From NCBI GenBank assembly GCA_963556195.1, contig OY744522.1, positions 32,019,324 to 32,083,323 of the forward strand: 64,000 nt of DNA, written 5' to 3'. The position numbers and the translations under genes are program-made. Below are positions 45,701 through 55,027 of this stretch, in pieces. The notes under the pieces were generated by a model. The model saw only the letters and a list, made by a program, of their open reading frames with translations. It ran no database searches and was not told the DNA's origin. How positions within the stretch are numbered: the first letter of the stretch is position 1; every line of letters starts with the position of its first letter. This DNA is from Sepiola atlantica (Eukaryota; Mollusca; Cephalopoda; Sepiida; Sepiolidae).

Positions 45701-46194
45701 AATATCACCATCATTACCATCTTGCTACTTGTGAAGTCATTGGGCGAAATAAGTCGACAAGTGATGGTAGGCTTTTTTGTTCTACTACCAATGACAAGGA
45801 CTAAGTACCAGTTAATAATTAAGTGTTCAAGGTAGTGATCGAAGGGTTAAGTAATTGAGATTAGATTAGTCCAAGTGATATCAGTGTTAATAGCTGTCCC
45901 AGTTATGGGTTTATGTTAGAATTGGTAGTATGGCTGAGAGGCTTTTGAGGCTGTGCATTATAGGTAGTACGTAGAGATTTGATGTTATTGGTAGTTTAGA
46001 GAGGTGGTTATATATTTATAGATTCATCATGACTTGTTGGGGTGGGATTGGGTGGGTGGGTAGGGGGTTATAGTGTGTTTTGGGGTAGTGTATAGTGGGG
46101 GTTTAATGTTATCATTCATTTTTATTAAAAAAAAAACAAAAACAAAAAAAACACTTTTAATTTTGTTTTTAAGTTATGTGGGGTTGGTGTGGGG

Positions 46195-47220
46195 TTAAGG
46201 TGGGGTATGTGGGTTGCTAAGGAGGTAGAGTCTACTATGTTTACAGTTGATAGATGTCTCTTGTTTTCTATTTAGGAGTTTGTTTTTGTCCTTAAAGCGG
46301 ATAATTTCCAGTTTTTCATTTAAGCATAATCTACATGGAGAGTTTATTGATTTGCAGGTGCTGGATTTTTTCAAGATTTTCCACTTTATTATGAGAGTTT
46401 CTTTTTTGGTTTTTATTTTGTGGTAGTGTAGTGAAAGTCCAGTTTGGCCAGGATGGTCTGGGTTGTTGAAGGAGAGTTTATGGTTGTAGAATCTTTCCTT
46501 GAAGTTGTTGCCTGCCAGACCAATATAATAGTTAGTCTGGGATGGGTTTTCAGTTGAGGAGATAGATGCCTCATAGACCACTTGGGTTGATAGGCACTTT
46601 TGATTTAGGGGGCAGTTTGATTTGTTATTACAGTTGCATGTTCTTTTAGAATTTGAGGTTACTGAGGTGTTTAGTATTTTCATGTTGTGCTTTTTTATGA
46701 TTTTTTCTAAGTTGTCACCACAACAATAGCTGAGTTTTAGTGTATTCTTATTAAAAATTTTATGGAGTATGTTGTTATTGGGGAAATGAGTGTTTATTAA
46801 GTTCAGGAATTTATTCCCTAATTTGGTTTTAGTTGAGTTGTTAAATGGAGGTGTATACCAGATAATTTTCCTATTTCTATTTTTGTTCCTATTAGGGTTA
46901 TTTTGTGTAGTTGGAATATACTCTATTTTGGTATTTTTGTATCCACTCTCCTTTAGTGCTTTAGTATAAAAGTTCTTATGTTTATTGAAGATATCTATAT
47001 TGGAGGAGTTGTTGCTAATCCTTCTACTAATTGATTCCGGGATGTGTTTACTTACAGATCTAGGGTGGTTAGATAGTGGGTTGACATAAAGGGGGTAGGA
47101 ATTATCTTTAGCATAGGGCTCATAAGTATCTCTATTGAGGTTGAAGGTAATATCGAGGAAATTGACCTGTTTAACATTTGATGTTATTTCAGCCTTTAGG
47201 CCTATTCGTTTCATTTCTTT
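46195..47220 (-). CDS. Penelope-like element, RT C-terminal region plus GIY-YIG endonuclease
   Basis: A minus-strand frame stays open for about 340 codons from the (TA)n tract to the stop at 46195. At the front, VNFLDITFNLNRDTY and YVNPLSNHP match the end of a Penelope-like RT. Next come IIWYTPPFN, INTHFPNNNILHKIFN and SYCCGDNLEKIIKKHN, then the Cys motif CNCNNKSNCPLNQKC. The GIY-YIG endonuclease shows YYIGLAGNNFKERFYNHKLS and, near the end, CRLCLNEKLEIIRF with the expected Glu. RT catalytic motifs are absent because the element is 5'-truncated at the microsatellite. The unbroken frame implies a young insertion. Upstream codons to 47394 are translated (TA)n and flank. Confidence 0.88.
   Translation of the reverse strand, partial: KEMKRIGLKAEITSNVKQVNFLDITFNLNRDTYEPYAKDNSYPLYVNPLSNHPRSVSKHIPESISRRISNNSSNIDIFNKHKNFYTKALKESGYKNTKIEYIPTTQNNPNRNKNRNRKIIWYTPPFNNSTKTKLGNKFLNLINTHFPNNNILHKIFNKNTLKLSYCCGDNLEKIIKKHNMKILNTSVTSNSKRTCNCNNKSNCPLNQKCLSTQVVYEASISSTENPSQTNYYIGLAGNNFKERFYNHKLSFNNPDHPGQTGLSLHYHKIKTKKETLIIKWKILKKSSTCKSINSPCRLCLNEKLEIIRFKDKNKLLNRKQETSINCKHSRLYLLSNPHTPP

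Positions 47221-47222
<2 letters not shown>

Positions 47223-47291
<69 letters not shown>
47223..47291. repeat. (AT)n microsatellite
   Basis: About 34 AT units at the 5' truncation point of the Penelope-like element. Read in frame, they add a false Tyr-Ile stretch to the ORF. Confidence 0.97.
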
Positions 47292-47295
<4 letters not shown>

Positions 47296-47390
47296 AGACA
47301 AACTCTGACAGCTACTATGACCAATATGAACAATTACATAAATGCATAATTTAAAAATATTTAGGTCATAAAAATCGTACACATTTCCGA

Positions 47391-47460
47391 GCAAGGCGTC
47401 ATGGTCCGGTGGTAAAACTCTAGACTATAAACAATGATATCGAAGGTCCGATCGTTGTCC
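47391..47460 (+). repeat. tRNA-like SINE head
   Basis: TGGTCCGGTGGTAAAACTC (A-box-like) is followed by GAAGGTCCGATCGT (B-box-like) with near-tRNA spacing. The arms do not fold cleanly. Confidence 0.5.
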
Positions 47461-47699
47461 AAGTTAGCAATGTGGATGATGGCTGATAGCCAGTAACACG
47501 TGTCTATGGATTACTTTTATGTACATATAAAATTAACAAAAATAAAAAAAAATATATATAATATTTTATTATTATTTCATGCATACACATATAATATTAT
47601 AAGGTGATATAATATATTATGTATACATTTCAGTATTTACTTCAACAGTACTCAATGCATGAGTTTAGTAGTAAAGTATTAAAATATATGTATTTCAAT

Positions 47700-47752
47700 T
47701 AAGCTATACAGAGGCGTTCGCGTTTCATCCCTGCAGGGAATCGTCAGGCTAG
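47700..47752 (+). repeat. short repeat shared with 50114-50168
   Basis: AGGCGTTCGCGTTTCATCCC then TGCAGGGAATCGTCAGG occurs here and, inverted, at 50114-50168. It may be a terminal piece of a retroelement such as a Penelope pseudo-LTR. Confidence 0.7.
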
Positions 47753-48187
47753 GTGCACAGATTTTTTGTTCTGTTTGTTTTTATATATCTACGTGGCGTT
47801 TAGTCTAGCTAAATAGCCAATTAGATTGTTGTTTTTCTCTCCAAGGGGGTTAATGTTTTTTATTAGCCGATGGCTGAGCTTTTCTCAAACAAAAGCCCTG
47901 TTGACCTTTACTTGACATCTTTTCTTTTGTTTGACTGGGCGCATCTCTTTTGTAAATGTGTCGAGTTAACAGTTGATCCTACTTTAGCACGTGCGTGATT
48001 AGAATTTATTTTCTATTTATTTTTTATTCATTGCTACTTAAGATGTTGCTTTAGTTTAGTTTTTTATCTATTTTATTTTATTTATTTACTGTATATGTGG
48101 TTATTTTAAAGTAAAGTTTATTCTATCTCTACAGTTGATTGCTATTTCACTTCGACAATTTAGTAAGTTTAGGGATATTTAAAATTT

Positions 48188-48512
48188 TAAATTTCAAGCT
48201 TATCATTCGGACATAATCTACACGGATCTTCTAAATATATACATGTACTGGCCCGTCGTACTATTTTCCAATAAATTATTGGCAGGCCTCCGCTTTCTTT
48301 GACTTCCCAGTAATAGTTCGCTAGTAATGTTTTTAATCGGCGTTTTTTGTGCTTAGTGTACTTTTATTGTTGTTATAACTGCATTTAAAATCTAGGGAGG
48401 TTATACCTACGTAGTATTTTTTGTTATTCGGGTTTTCTCTGGGAAATATTGTGGCTTGGTTAACGATGCCTTTGGTTAGGCAGTTATTTTGGCTCGCTCT
48501 GTGCACTTTTCA
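48188..48512 (-). pseudogene. Penelope-like element, decayed GIY-YIG endonuclease
   Basis: The minus strand reads NNCLTKGIVNQATIF, then KKYYVGITSLDFKCSYNNNK. After a frameshift it reads NYYWEVKESGGLPIIYWKIV and DPCRLCPNDKLEI. YYVG is the second half of GIY-YIG, and CRLCPNDKLEI parallels CRLCLNEKLEI of the element at 46195-47220 with the catalytic Glu position changed to Asp. The sequences are related but clearly distinct families or old copies. Stops confirm decay. Confidence 0.75.
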
Positions 48513-48710
48513 ATACCCATATGTCCGGTATGTATTTCCTGTCTGGTGATACCAGATCAGGCTGCCCTGTGGCTCCCTGAGACGAAATTCACCTACATTG
48601 ACGTTTTTTTTTTTTGTTTTTTTTTGTAAAACTTAATTATGTTCTACAAAACCAAAAACAAAAACAACAGCCCCTCTCCCTTTCTCCCTCCCCTTTTTTA
48701 TTTTATTTTT

Positions 48711-48932
48711 AGAACTTGAAGCATAAATCTTTTACTATAATGACCAGATTCGGCATTAAATAACCCAAAAAGGGTTGATATGCCGTAAAACAAAACTACC
48801 AAACCAAAAACGATGATTAAACATTTGAAGATATAAAGAACTTGAAGCATAAAAACTTTTACTATAATGACCAGATTCGGCATTAAATAACCCAAAAAGG
48901 GTTGATATGCCGTAAAACAAAACTACCAAACC
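48711..48932. repeat. 96-bp direct repeat, two copies
   Basis: Positions 48711-48805 and 48837-48932 are almost identical (AGAACTTGAAGCATAAA, ACCAGATTCGGCATTAAATA, ACCCAAAAAGGGTTGATATG), separated by 31 bp of unique sequence. The second copy abuts a gypsy fragment. Confidence 0.95.
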
Positions 48933-48934
48933 TG

Positions 48935-49375
48935 TATTTCCTGTATACCTTCTCTACGTAATGACTTAGGTACAATGATTCTTGAACCTTTTAAAACGAG
49001 ACCATTGACGATTGATATCTCATCACGAACAGAGGCGAATGGTGTAATGTTTGTTGGTATTTTATCCTTTGAAGGCCATTCTGTTCTAGTATATGTGATG
49101 AGTGTTTGAAGTGACGGGTCATCTGCAGTGGCTTCTTTATACTCATTTAATTTAGTGTCGGTTATGGGGTAATTTTTTTTATTACTGCATGTATGTGCGA
49201 TTTCATATCCTCATCTGATACTTCTGGAGTTCTTTGTTGGAGGTATGAACGAGATAGAGTATCTGTAACAATTGATTCTTTAACAGGTATGTAATTCAGA
49301 TCAAAATCGTATCTTTGTAATGCTAGTAGAAATATTTGGATCCTGGAGTCGGGGGTGGGGGCATTTAATGATTGA
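48935..49375 (-). pseudogene. Ty3/gypsy pol fragment, RNase H end to integrase linker
   Basis: The minus strand reads FLLALQRYDFDLNYIPVKES and IVTDTLSRSYLQQRTPEVSD. After one frameshift it reads ITDTKLNEYKEATADDPSLQ, TEWPSKDKIPTN and LVLKGSRIIVPKSLRREGIQ. This is the characteristic Y-P-GK-ADTLSRA...D-L-T...EGWP...G-RI-VP-SLR segment of Ty3/gypsy pol, just before the integrase zinc finger. It is less decayed than the gypsy remnant at 14.6-17.4 kb and is cut on both sides. Confidence 0.8.
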
Positions 49376-49437
49376 TTTTTTATATATTTATTTCAACAGT
49401 TATATATAATTGAAGGTGGAGAACTGAGAGAACATGG

Positions 49438-49785
49438 TTTTCGAGCGATCGGTCTGGCGCATGTTTATCTATGATGACTGCAGAATATTTGTAGCAAAAC
49501 GAATAGAGTATTTAATAATGAAATGGCCTTTGCGGAATCGGTCAGTGCAGAAAGTTTCAGGCACATTTCAGCCCACCATGTGTGTGGTTCATGTAGCAGA
49601 AACTGTCTGTCAACGGCTTGTCTACTGAGCCACATGAGATCCAATGGCATGAGCTAATTACATAAGTGTCAAGCAGGTGAATATCGCTATGTACAACGGA
49701 AGCCAATGACATCGTATGTCATATATGCAGCAAGACTTATAAAAATAAATCAGGACTGCATGCCGACAAGCCGACATTGCATCTT
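49438..49785 (+). pseudogene. LINE ORF2 C-terminus with two C2H2-like zinc fingers
   Basis: The plus strand reads ERSVWRMFIYDDCRIFVAKR, the DR-x-WR...F...R motif that ends the RT protein of a widespread LINE group. A shifted frame gives HHVCGSCSRNCLSTACLLSH (49575-49634) and [19 protein letters not shown] (49708-49764), two Cx2C finger halves with the first ending in the expected His. Frame breaks separate the parts. The upstream RT is missing. Confidence 0.6.
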
Positions 49786-49803
49786 GCAGTGAATAGCAAT
49801 CAC

Positions 49804-49988
<185 letters not shown>

Positions 49989-50113
49989 CTTCTATTGGCT
50001 AATAAAAACATTAACCCGAGGGAAGGAATAACAATGAATCTGATTGGTTAGCTAGCTAAAAAAAACTAAACCATGTGGATATATGAAACCACTTAGAAAC
50101 AAGAATTCCATGC

Positions 50114-50168
50114 ATTTTTACCTGACGATTCCCTACAGGGATGAAACGCGGACGCCCCTGTGTGGCTT
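50114..50168 (-). repeat. short repeat shared with 47700-47752
   Basis: Inverted copy of the CGTTTCATCCCTG-AGGGAATCGTCAGG repeat. Confidence 0.7.
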
Positions 50169-50208
50169 AATTGCCATAAACATATTTTGATAAAATATTT
50201 TGATAACA

Positions 50209-50211
<3 letters not shown>

Positions 50212-50260
<49 letters not shown>
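50212..50260. repeat. (TA)n microsatellite
   Basis: About 24 TA units. Confidence 0.97.
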
Positions 50261-50265
<5 letters not shown>

Positions 50266-50454
50266 GAAGTTGTTCCACAGTAAATAATAAATAAAGGAAG
50301 CCAAGTCGAGGGTTGGTTTAACAAGTGTATTAACAAAGTAAGAAACTGACTAGCTCTTGGCTAGACAGTTACAAGACTGTGCTTTTTCTTCTGGTCTCGC
50401 ACTATTTATAGTGACAACCGGTGTAGTTTCTCCTGTGTAAGAACGGCCGGTGTA

Positions 50455-50457
<3 letters not shown>

Positions 50458-50536
<79 letters not shown>
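50458..50536. repeat. (TA)n(GA)n compound microsatellite
   Basis: About 20 TA units followed by about 18 GA units with GATA interruptions. Confidence 0.97.
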
Positions 50537-50537
<1 letters not shown>

Positions 50538-50649
50538 TACACATAGTCTTTAAATTTAGGTATAATTATCACATCATGACATATATAGAAATAGTATCAA
50601 ATTGTCTAAATATATATAGGATGAAAAGATGAAAATATAAACTAATACT

Positions 50650-50840
50650 AATTGAGAAATCTTAAATTAGCTCATCATTGTAATATAAATAGTAAAAACT
50701 TGAAATCATGTTTAGATTACAAAAATTACCAAATTATAAAATTTGAAAACCAAATTAAATTATCAAATAAAAACCAAGAATTTATAGCTAAATGCAGAGA
50801 TATAAACAAAAAATTGCATTTCTATATAAACCCTGTTTAA
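50650..50840 (+). pseudogene. coding-like fragment, family unknown
   Basis: The frame NLKLAHHCNINSKNLKSCLD followed by FENQIKLSNKNQEFIAKCRD ends at TAA 50840. Its charged, Cys-containing composition is unlike AT-rich noise and recalls an N-terminal retroelement region, but the match is too weak to name. Confidence 0.25.
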
Positions 50841-51036
50841 ATAGAAACACTTATGCACTCAATCTAATTTGTAAAACACGAGTAAATAGTTGTACTGTTA
50901 TATATGGATGAGAACAACCTGGGATCTTGTGTATACATAGTTTATTTCTCCGGTTTATTTATTGATTACTCCCCATCGGGGACACGACTGATGATCAGTG
51001 ATACCGTGACACTACAGTAAAGTGTTAAGCTAGTAG

Positions 51037-51041
<5 letters not shown>

Positions 51042-51084
<43 letters not shown>
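51042..51084. repeat. (TA)n microsatellite
   Basis: About 21 TA units abutting the palindrome that follows. Confidence 0.97.
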
Positions 51085-51087
<3 letters not shown>

Positions 51088-51375
51088 TATTTTTATTTAC
51101 ACAGGCATGTACAAAATCTGCGACACTGGCATGTCGATGTTATCGATCAACAGTTATTATAAACTGAGATCTCATCAGGCAAAATCAGTTAGAATCCGAT
51201 CTTAACCTTAGATCATATTTAGAAAAGAATTCTTTCCAAATATGATCAACGGTTAAGATCGGATTCTAACTCTGCCTGATGAGATCTCAGTTTATAATAA
51301 CTGTTGATCGATAACATCGACATGCCAGTGTCGCAGATTTTGTACATGTCTGTGTAAATGAAAATAATCATATAT
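51081..51375. mobile_element. near-perfect 294-bp palindrome
   Basis: Two arms of about 142 bp are reverse complements with few mismatches, from TATGATTATTTT at the outside to ATCATATTT-AAAG at the centre, where AAGAATTCTT is itself palindromic. Landmarks GCGACACTGGCATGTCGATG and CATCGACATGCCAGTGTCGC pair exactly. TA-rich flanks fit a TA-targeting foldback element or MITE. Confidence 0.95.
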
Positions 51376-51467
51376 AAAAGCTCTATTTGATATTGAGCAC
51401 TTTTTATAAACCTGGTTGAAATTCTTTGGATTACTACTCTGTGGATGTTTTATCTGGATTATTATAT

Positions 51468-51846
51468 TAGGGGTGGGACGTAATGGGTGAAAATTTCAGA
51501 TTCATGCAATAGTATTTTTTTGTGTTCATTTATACATAAATAACACTAAACAATCAAACAGCCTGAAAATGGTCCTAAATTAAATTACTATATCAGATTT
51601 AACCATCTATATCCATTCATAGCTTTTGAGGATATTTTAGGACCTGCAATATCACATGAAACCACTTTTTCACCGAAAAATGATGGATTTTGAGTCCCGT
51701 GGAGCCCTAACAATTATTTTTGGCCTGCACGTTCTGAATTCTGCAAAATTTTCAAAATGTTTGATTGTTTAGTGTTATTTATGTATAAATGAACACAAAA
51801 AAATACTACTCGCATGAATCTGAAATTTTCACCCATTACGTCCCAC

Positions 51847-51851
<5 letters not shown>
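51468..51851. mobile_element. palindromic MITE, family A copy 2
   Basis: TAGGGGTGGGACGTAAT ends and about 90-bp pairing arms are shared with 15269-15531. This copy keeps an extra internal block (GCCTGAAAATGGTCC to TTTTTCACCGAAAA). The right end merges into (TA)n. Confidence 0.92.

Positions 51852-51936
<85 letters not shown>
51850..51936. repeat. (TA)n microsatellite
   Basis: About 43 TA units starting at the terminal TA of the MITE. Confidence 0.97.
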
Positions 51937-51939
<3 letters not shown>

Positions 51940-51943
51940 TGCA

Positions 51944-51980
51944 GGTTTGTTGGCTCAGTTGGTAGAGTATCGGACGCCAA
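51944..51980 (+). repeat. tRNA 5'-half-like fragment
   Basis: GTTGGCTCAGTTGGTAGAGT followed by ATCGGACGCCAAT matches the D-arm/A-box half of a tRNA. No B box follows, so it is a truncated tRNA or SINE relic. Confidence 0.5.
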
Positions 51981-52009
51981 TTATATAAATGTAAAAATAT
52001 TTTGACTCC

Positions 52010-52640
52010 TCCTTTCACTTAAAAATTCACCAAAATTCAGAAAATCAACCAATTTTAATGAAATGTTCAGTATTTTTTAATTAACGATCACGAAATATAG
52101 TAAACACATTATTCATTTTTTTAGATCCTAGTGAATATGTATTATTTTATGTAAACAAAACTCACCTTTACTAAAGGTATATCTTAAAGAACTAAAAATA
52201 CGCATGAATTAAAAAAAATATATGAAAATAAAGAACTGTAGCTGTTAATAATTAAAATGTTCTGTTTTAGTATTTCTTATAAATTAAGAAAAAGGCCACT
52301 AGATTCCGTGTTAATGAAATCAATATAACTCGTAGAAAAAATAATTTCTCGAATAAATGATATTATCATCGAATAAAACATTGTTTATGCAAATGTTTCA
52401 CTCCCAAAATAACATAATTGCAAAAAATATTTTGGTATGTAACAAAATGTTGTTTATTTATAAATATATATCTATAGTTTTTAAATAAATAATTTGTATT
52501 TTATCTTTCACTTTTTGCGATCGAGCACTTTATTGATTTCTTAAAATGGTATGGGCTAACGATTGCTTTCCTTAGAAAGCGCCTTGACCTTAGGATAAAT
52601 TAATTTGTTTTATTTTTAACTTGATGTATATTAGATTGAA
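52010..52640. other. unassigned AT-rich sequence
   Basis: No recognised motif on either strand. Confidence 0.5.
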
Positions 52641-52643
52641 GTG

Positions 52644-52647
<4 letters not shown>

Positions 52648-52702
<55 letters not shown>
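52648..52702. repeat. (TA)n microsatellite
   Basis: About 27 TA units. Confidence 0.97.
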
Positions 52703-52707
<5 letters not shown>

Positions 52708-52798
52708 CTTGTTACAAATATCCAGGGGGTATGAATCCGAAGGAAGTGGAAACCGGGTTTATGAGAGTGCTCAATGAAAATTCAGAGCAAAATATATA

Positions 52799-53000
52799 TT
52801 TTTTGATTTTATTCCATTAGTTGCGACAAAACAAGTTTGTCTGTCCCCCTCCCCCTCCAATGTATTTTCAATTTTCAATCTCCCGTTAAGGTGAAGTTAA
52901 AACTTATGCCATTTGAATTCCATCGCCAGCCCGATGAGTTGGTCGCTATTTGCACCAATGAAACAAAACTTGTTTTGTCGCAACTAATGGAATAAAATCA

Positions 53001-53004
<4 letters not shown>
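52799..53004 (-). mobile_element. MITE family B, complete copy (~205 bp)
   Basis: Terminal inverted repeats of about 40 bp (TTTTTGATTTTATTCCATTA plus GTTGCGACAAAACAAG) face each other. The interior matches 44831-44994 in reverse orientation at very high identity. A (TA)n tract begins at its right border. Confidence 0.93.

Positions 53005-53067
<63 letters not shown>
53004..53067. repeat. (TA)n microsatellite
   Basis: About 32 TA units beginning at the end of MITE B. Confidence 0.97.
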
Positions 53068-53069
<2 letters not shown>

Positions 53070-53425
53070 CATGGTCGTTAGCCTTGGTTGTATGGTAATC
53101 TACTTTTGTTTCTTTACGTTCCTCCCTTCCTCCCACCTTCTTTTTCCCCTCCCCACTTCTTCCTAACTGATTTATCAATCGCCAGACGGATAATTTGAAT
53201 TTCCGGCTTTCATAGACGATTTAAAAGAACTTGGTTTAAGCGGTTGGAGGGGGACCTAGACAAACTGACCTGGTTATGATACCTCAACTTCCTTCCCTTT
53301 CCCTATATACTCTCTGTTGTATATCATACAATTTCCCCCTCTCTATATATGTATTGCTCTCTTTCCCCTCATTCCAAAATTCATAATGATCCATTCATTA
53401 GTTTAGGAGATTATCCTCTACATAG

Positions 53426-53427
<2 letters not shown>

Positions 53428-53492
<65 letters not shown>
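53428..53492. repeat. (TA)n microsatellite
   Basis: About 32 TA units just outside the left arm of the Penelope-associated inverted repeat. Confidence 0.97.
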
Positions 53493-53495
<3 letters not shown>

Positions 53496-53514
53496 TTCTA
53501 GTGGTACAGAATTT

Positions 53515-53678
53515 TATTAATGCAGGGAATATAGACGTTTGTGACATTTTTGGGGTGGACTGAAATTGAAAAGTGTAAAAGCGGGAGGAACAAAAATCAA
53601 TCCATAAATCTACTAAGCCGGCTTTCGTCCACACTCATCAGAGTAAATACGTGGAAATAATTCATGCACTACGATTAC
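53515..53678 (+). repeat. inverted-repeat arm flanking Penelope-like element, left
   Basis: It pairs with 54830-54980: GGAATATAGACGTTTGT, ACATTTTTGGGGTGGACTGA, AATTGAAAAGTGTAAAAGCG, CGGCTTTCGTC and AATTCATGCACTACGATT occur in both as reverse complements. The left arm has about 10 bp extra. Confidence 0.9.
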
Positions 53679-53697
53679 AAACTTCTAAAAGTGAAAT

Positions 53698-53924
53698 GAA
53701 GACCAGTGACAAGTTTAGGAAAAAAAAAGAAATTGGTGTGGGGGGGGGGGATCACAAGTGGATCATATTGAGTCATAGAAGCCACTCCTTTTGTTTCAAA
53801 GGGAGGGTTTTAATGACTTAATATATATTGAAGACCAATGAAAAGTTTGCGGAAAAAGAAATTGAGTGGATCACATTAAGTCCTAGAAGCCACTCCTTTT
53901 GTTTACAAAGGTTTTAATGACTTA
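53698..53924 (+). repeat. ~110-bp tandem duplication
   Basis: GAAGACCA(G/A)TGA(C/A)AAGTTT, AAGAAATTG, GTGGATCA(T/C)ATT(G/A)AGTC and TAGAAGCCACTCCTTTTGTT recur at about 53698 and 53829. Confidence 0.88.
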
Positions 53925-53934
53925 AGAAAATTGC

Positions 53935-54860
53935 TTCCAGGACTTCAAGATGGAATAAAGAATGTGATCTACTTATGACAGAAAACCTGTCACTAGTGTA
54001 AGCCAACGCACATTCGACGCTATTTATAAGATGGTGAGCAATAGCTGACCCGGATGTGTTGACTAAATTATTTAAATTATTTAGTCGGCCATGGCATATT
54101 GCAAAGGGGGATGTGTTGTTTGATTCTGAATTCAAACCTTTGCACTGGTCTTCTTACATATACGGCATCGCACCGACATTTAAATTGCTAAATAATATTA
54201 CTGATGTGTTGGGGTGGGAGAACATCCTTGTGTACAGATTTTAACAAAGGTCGAGCAGAAAAACGATTCAAGGGTTCGAAGCCTGATAACAACGATGCAC
54301 AGCTATAGAAATTTGGTTAGCAAATTTTATGCTAATATTGCCCAACCCAGGTAATCTGAGGTACGTCGGACATTTTGGAGGACCAAAAGGTTTACTGGGT
54401 TATCTTGGTAACCATATTAGTATTAACAATATCAGGGAGGGTAACCATTTTCGGTGAGAATCTCTTTGATAAATTAAATTGCCGAATCAATCAGGGATTC
54501 AAAGCAAATCTTTAAAGCGCGATGAACCAAACATTTAATCAGATTTATTTCTGTTTTGTTTGGGACAAAAAGAGTCCCAGACAATATAAACCAGGTTTGC
54601 GGTAAATGATGTGAGAAAACAATGAATCAGATGAATGCACTAGTACATCCAGGAAAGGAAGGGTGGAATTTTGTTCCCTCTCACAAGTGAACTGTAAGGC
54701 TGGGTGTAAGTGATTGAGTGCATTAAGGAATAATATGGAATCTGACTCATTGTTAAACACGTAAAATGTATCATCAACGTATCGGAAGTAAGTAACTGGC
54801 TTATTAATACGGGTCAGAATCGTAGTTTTTAATCGTAGTGCATGAATTATTTTCAAGTAT
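53935..54860 (-). pseudogene. Penelope-like element, RT palm to GIY-YIG C-terminus
   Basis: The frame 54856-54545 reads TYFRYVDDTFYVFNNES with the catalytic YVDD, then LQFTCEREQNSTLPFLDVLV and HIIYRKPG, the order seen in Penelope-like RTs. Damaged frames continue with ALKICFESLIDSAI, EILTENGYP and LPGLGNISIKFANQ. At 54135-53914 comes GSAIAHHLINSVECALAYTS, DRFSVISRSHSLFHLEVLEA, the C-terminal half of the GIY-YIG nuclease. The GIY-YIG strand itself is eroded. It differs in sequence from the two copies at 46-48.5 kb. Inverted repeats flank it. Confidence 0.8.
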
Positions 54861-54976
54861 GAGTGTCGACGAAAGCCGACTTAGTAGATTCATGCATTGA
54901 TATTTTTTTCTCTCGCTTTTACACTTTTCAATTTCAGTCCACCCCAAAAATGTTACAAACGTCTATATTCCTTGCG

Positions 54977-54980
<4 letters not shown>
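54830..54980 (-). repeat. inverted-repeat arm flanking Penelope-like element, right
   Basis: Reverse complement of 53515-53678 at about 90% by eye. A (TA)n tract begins at its outer end. Confidence 0.9.

Positions 54981-55024
<44 letters not shown>
54980..55024. repeat. (TA)n microsatellite
   Basis: About 22 TA units between the Penelope-associated arm and LINE copy F. Confidence 0.97.

Positions 55025-55027
<3 letters not shown>

Noticed and set aside
45559..45804. Asn-rich plus-strand frame
   Set aside because: Translation of the interrupted (AAT)n repeat.
47223..47394. N-terminal 58 codons of the Penelope-like ORF
   Set aside because: Codons come from (TA)n and unrelated flank; the homologous protein starts at about 47220.
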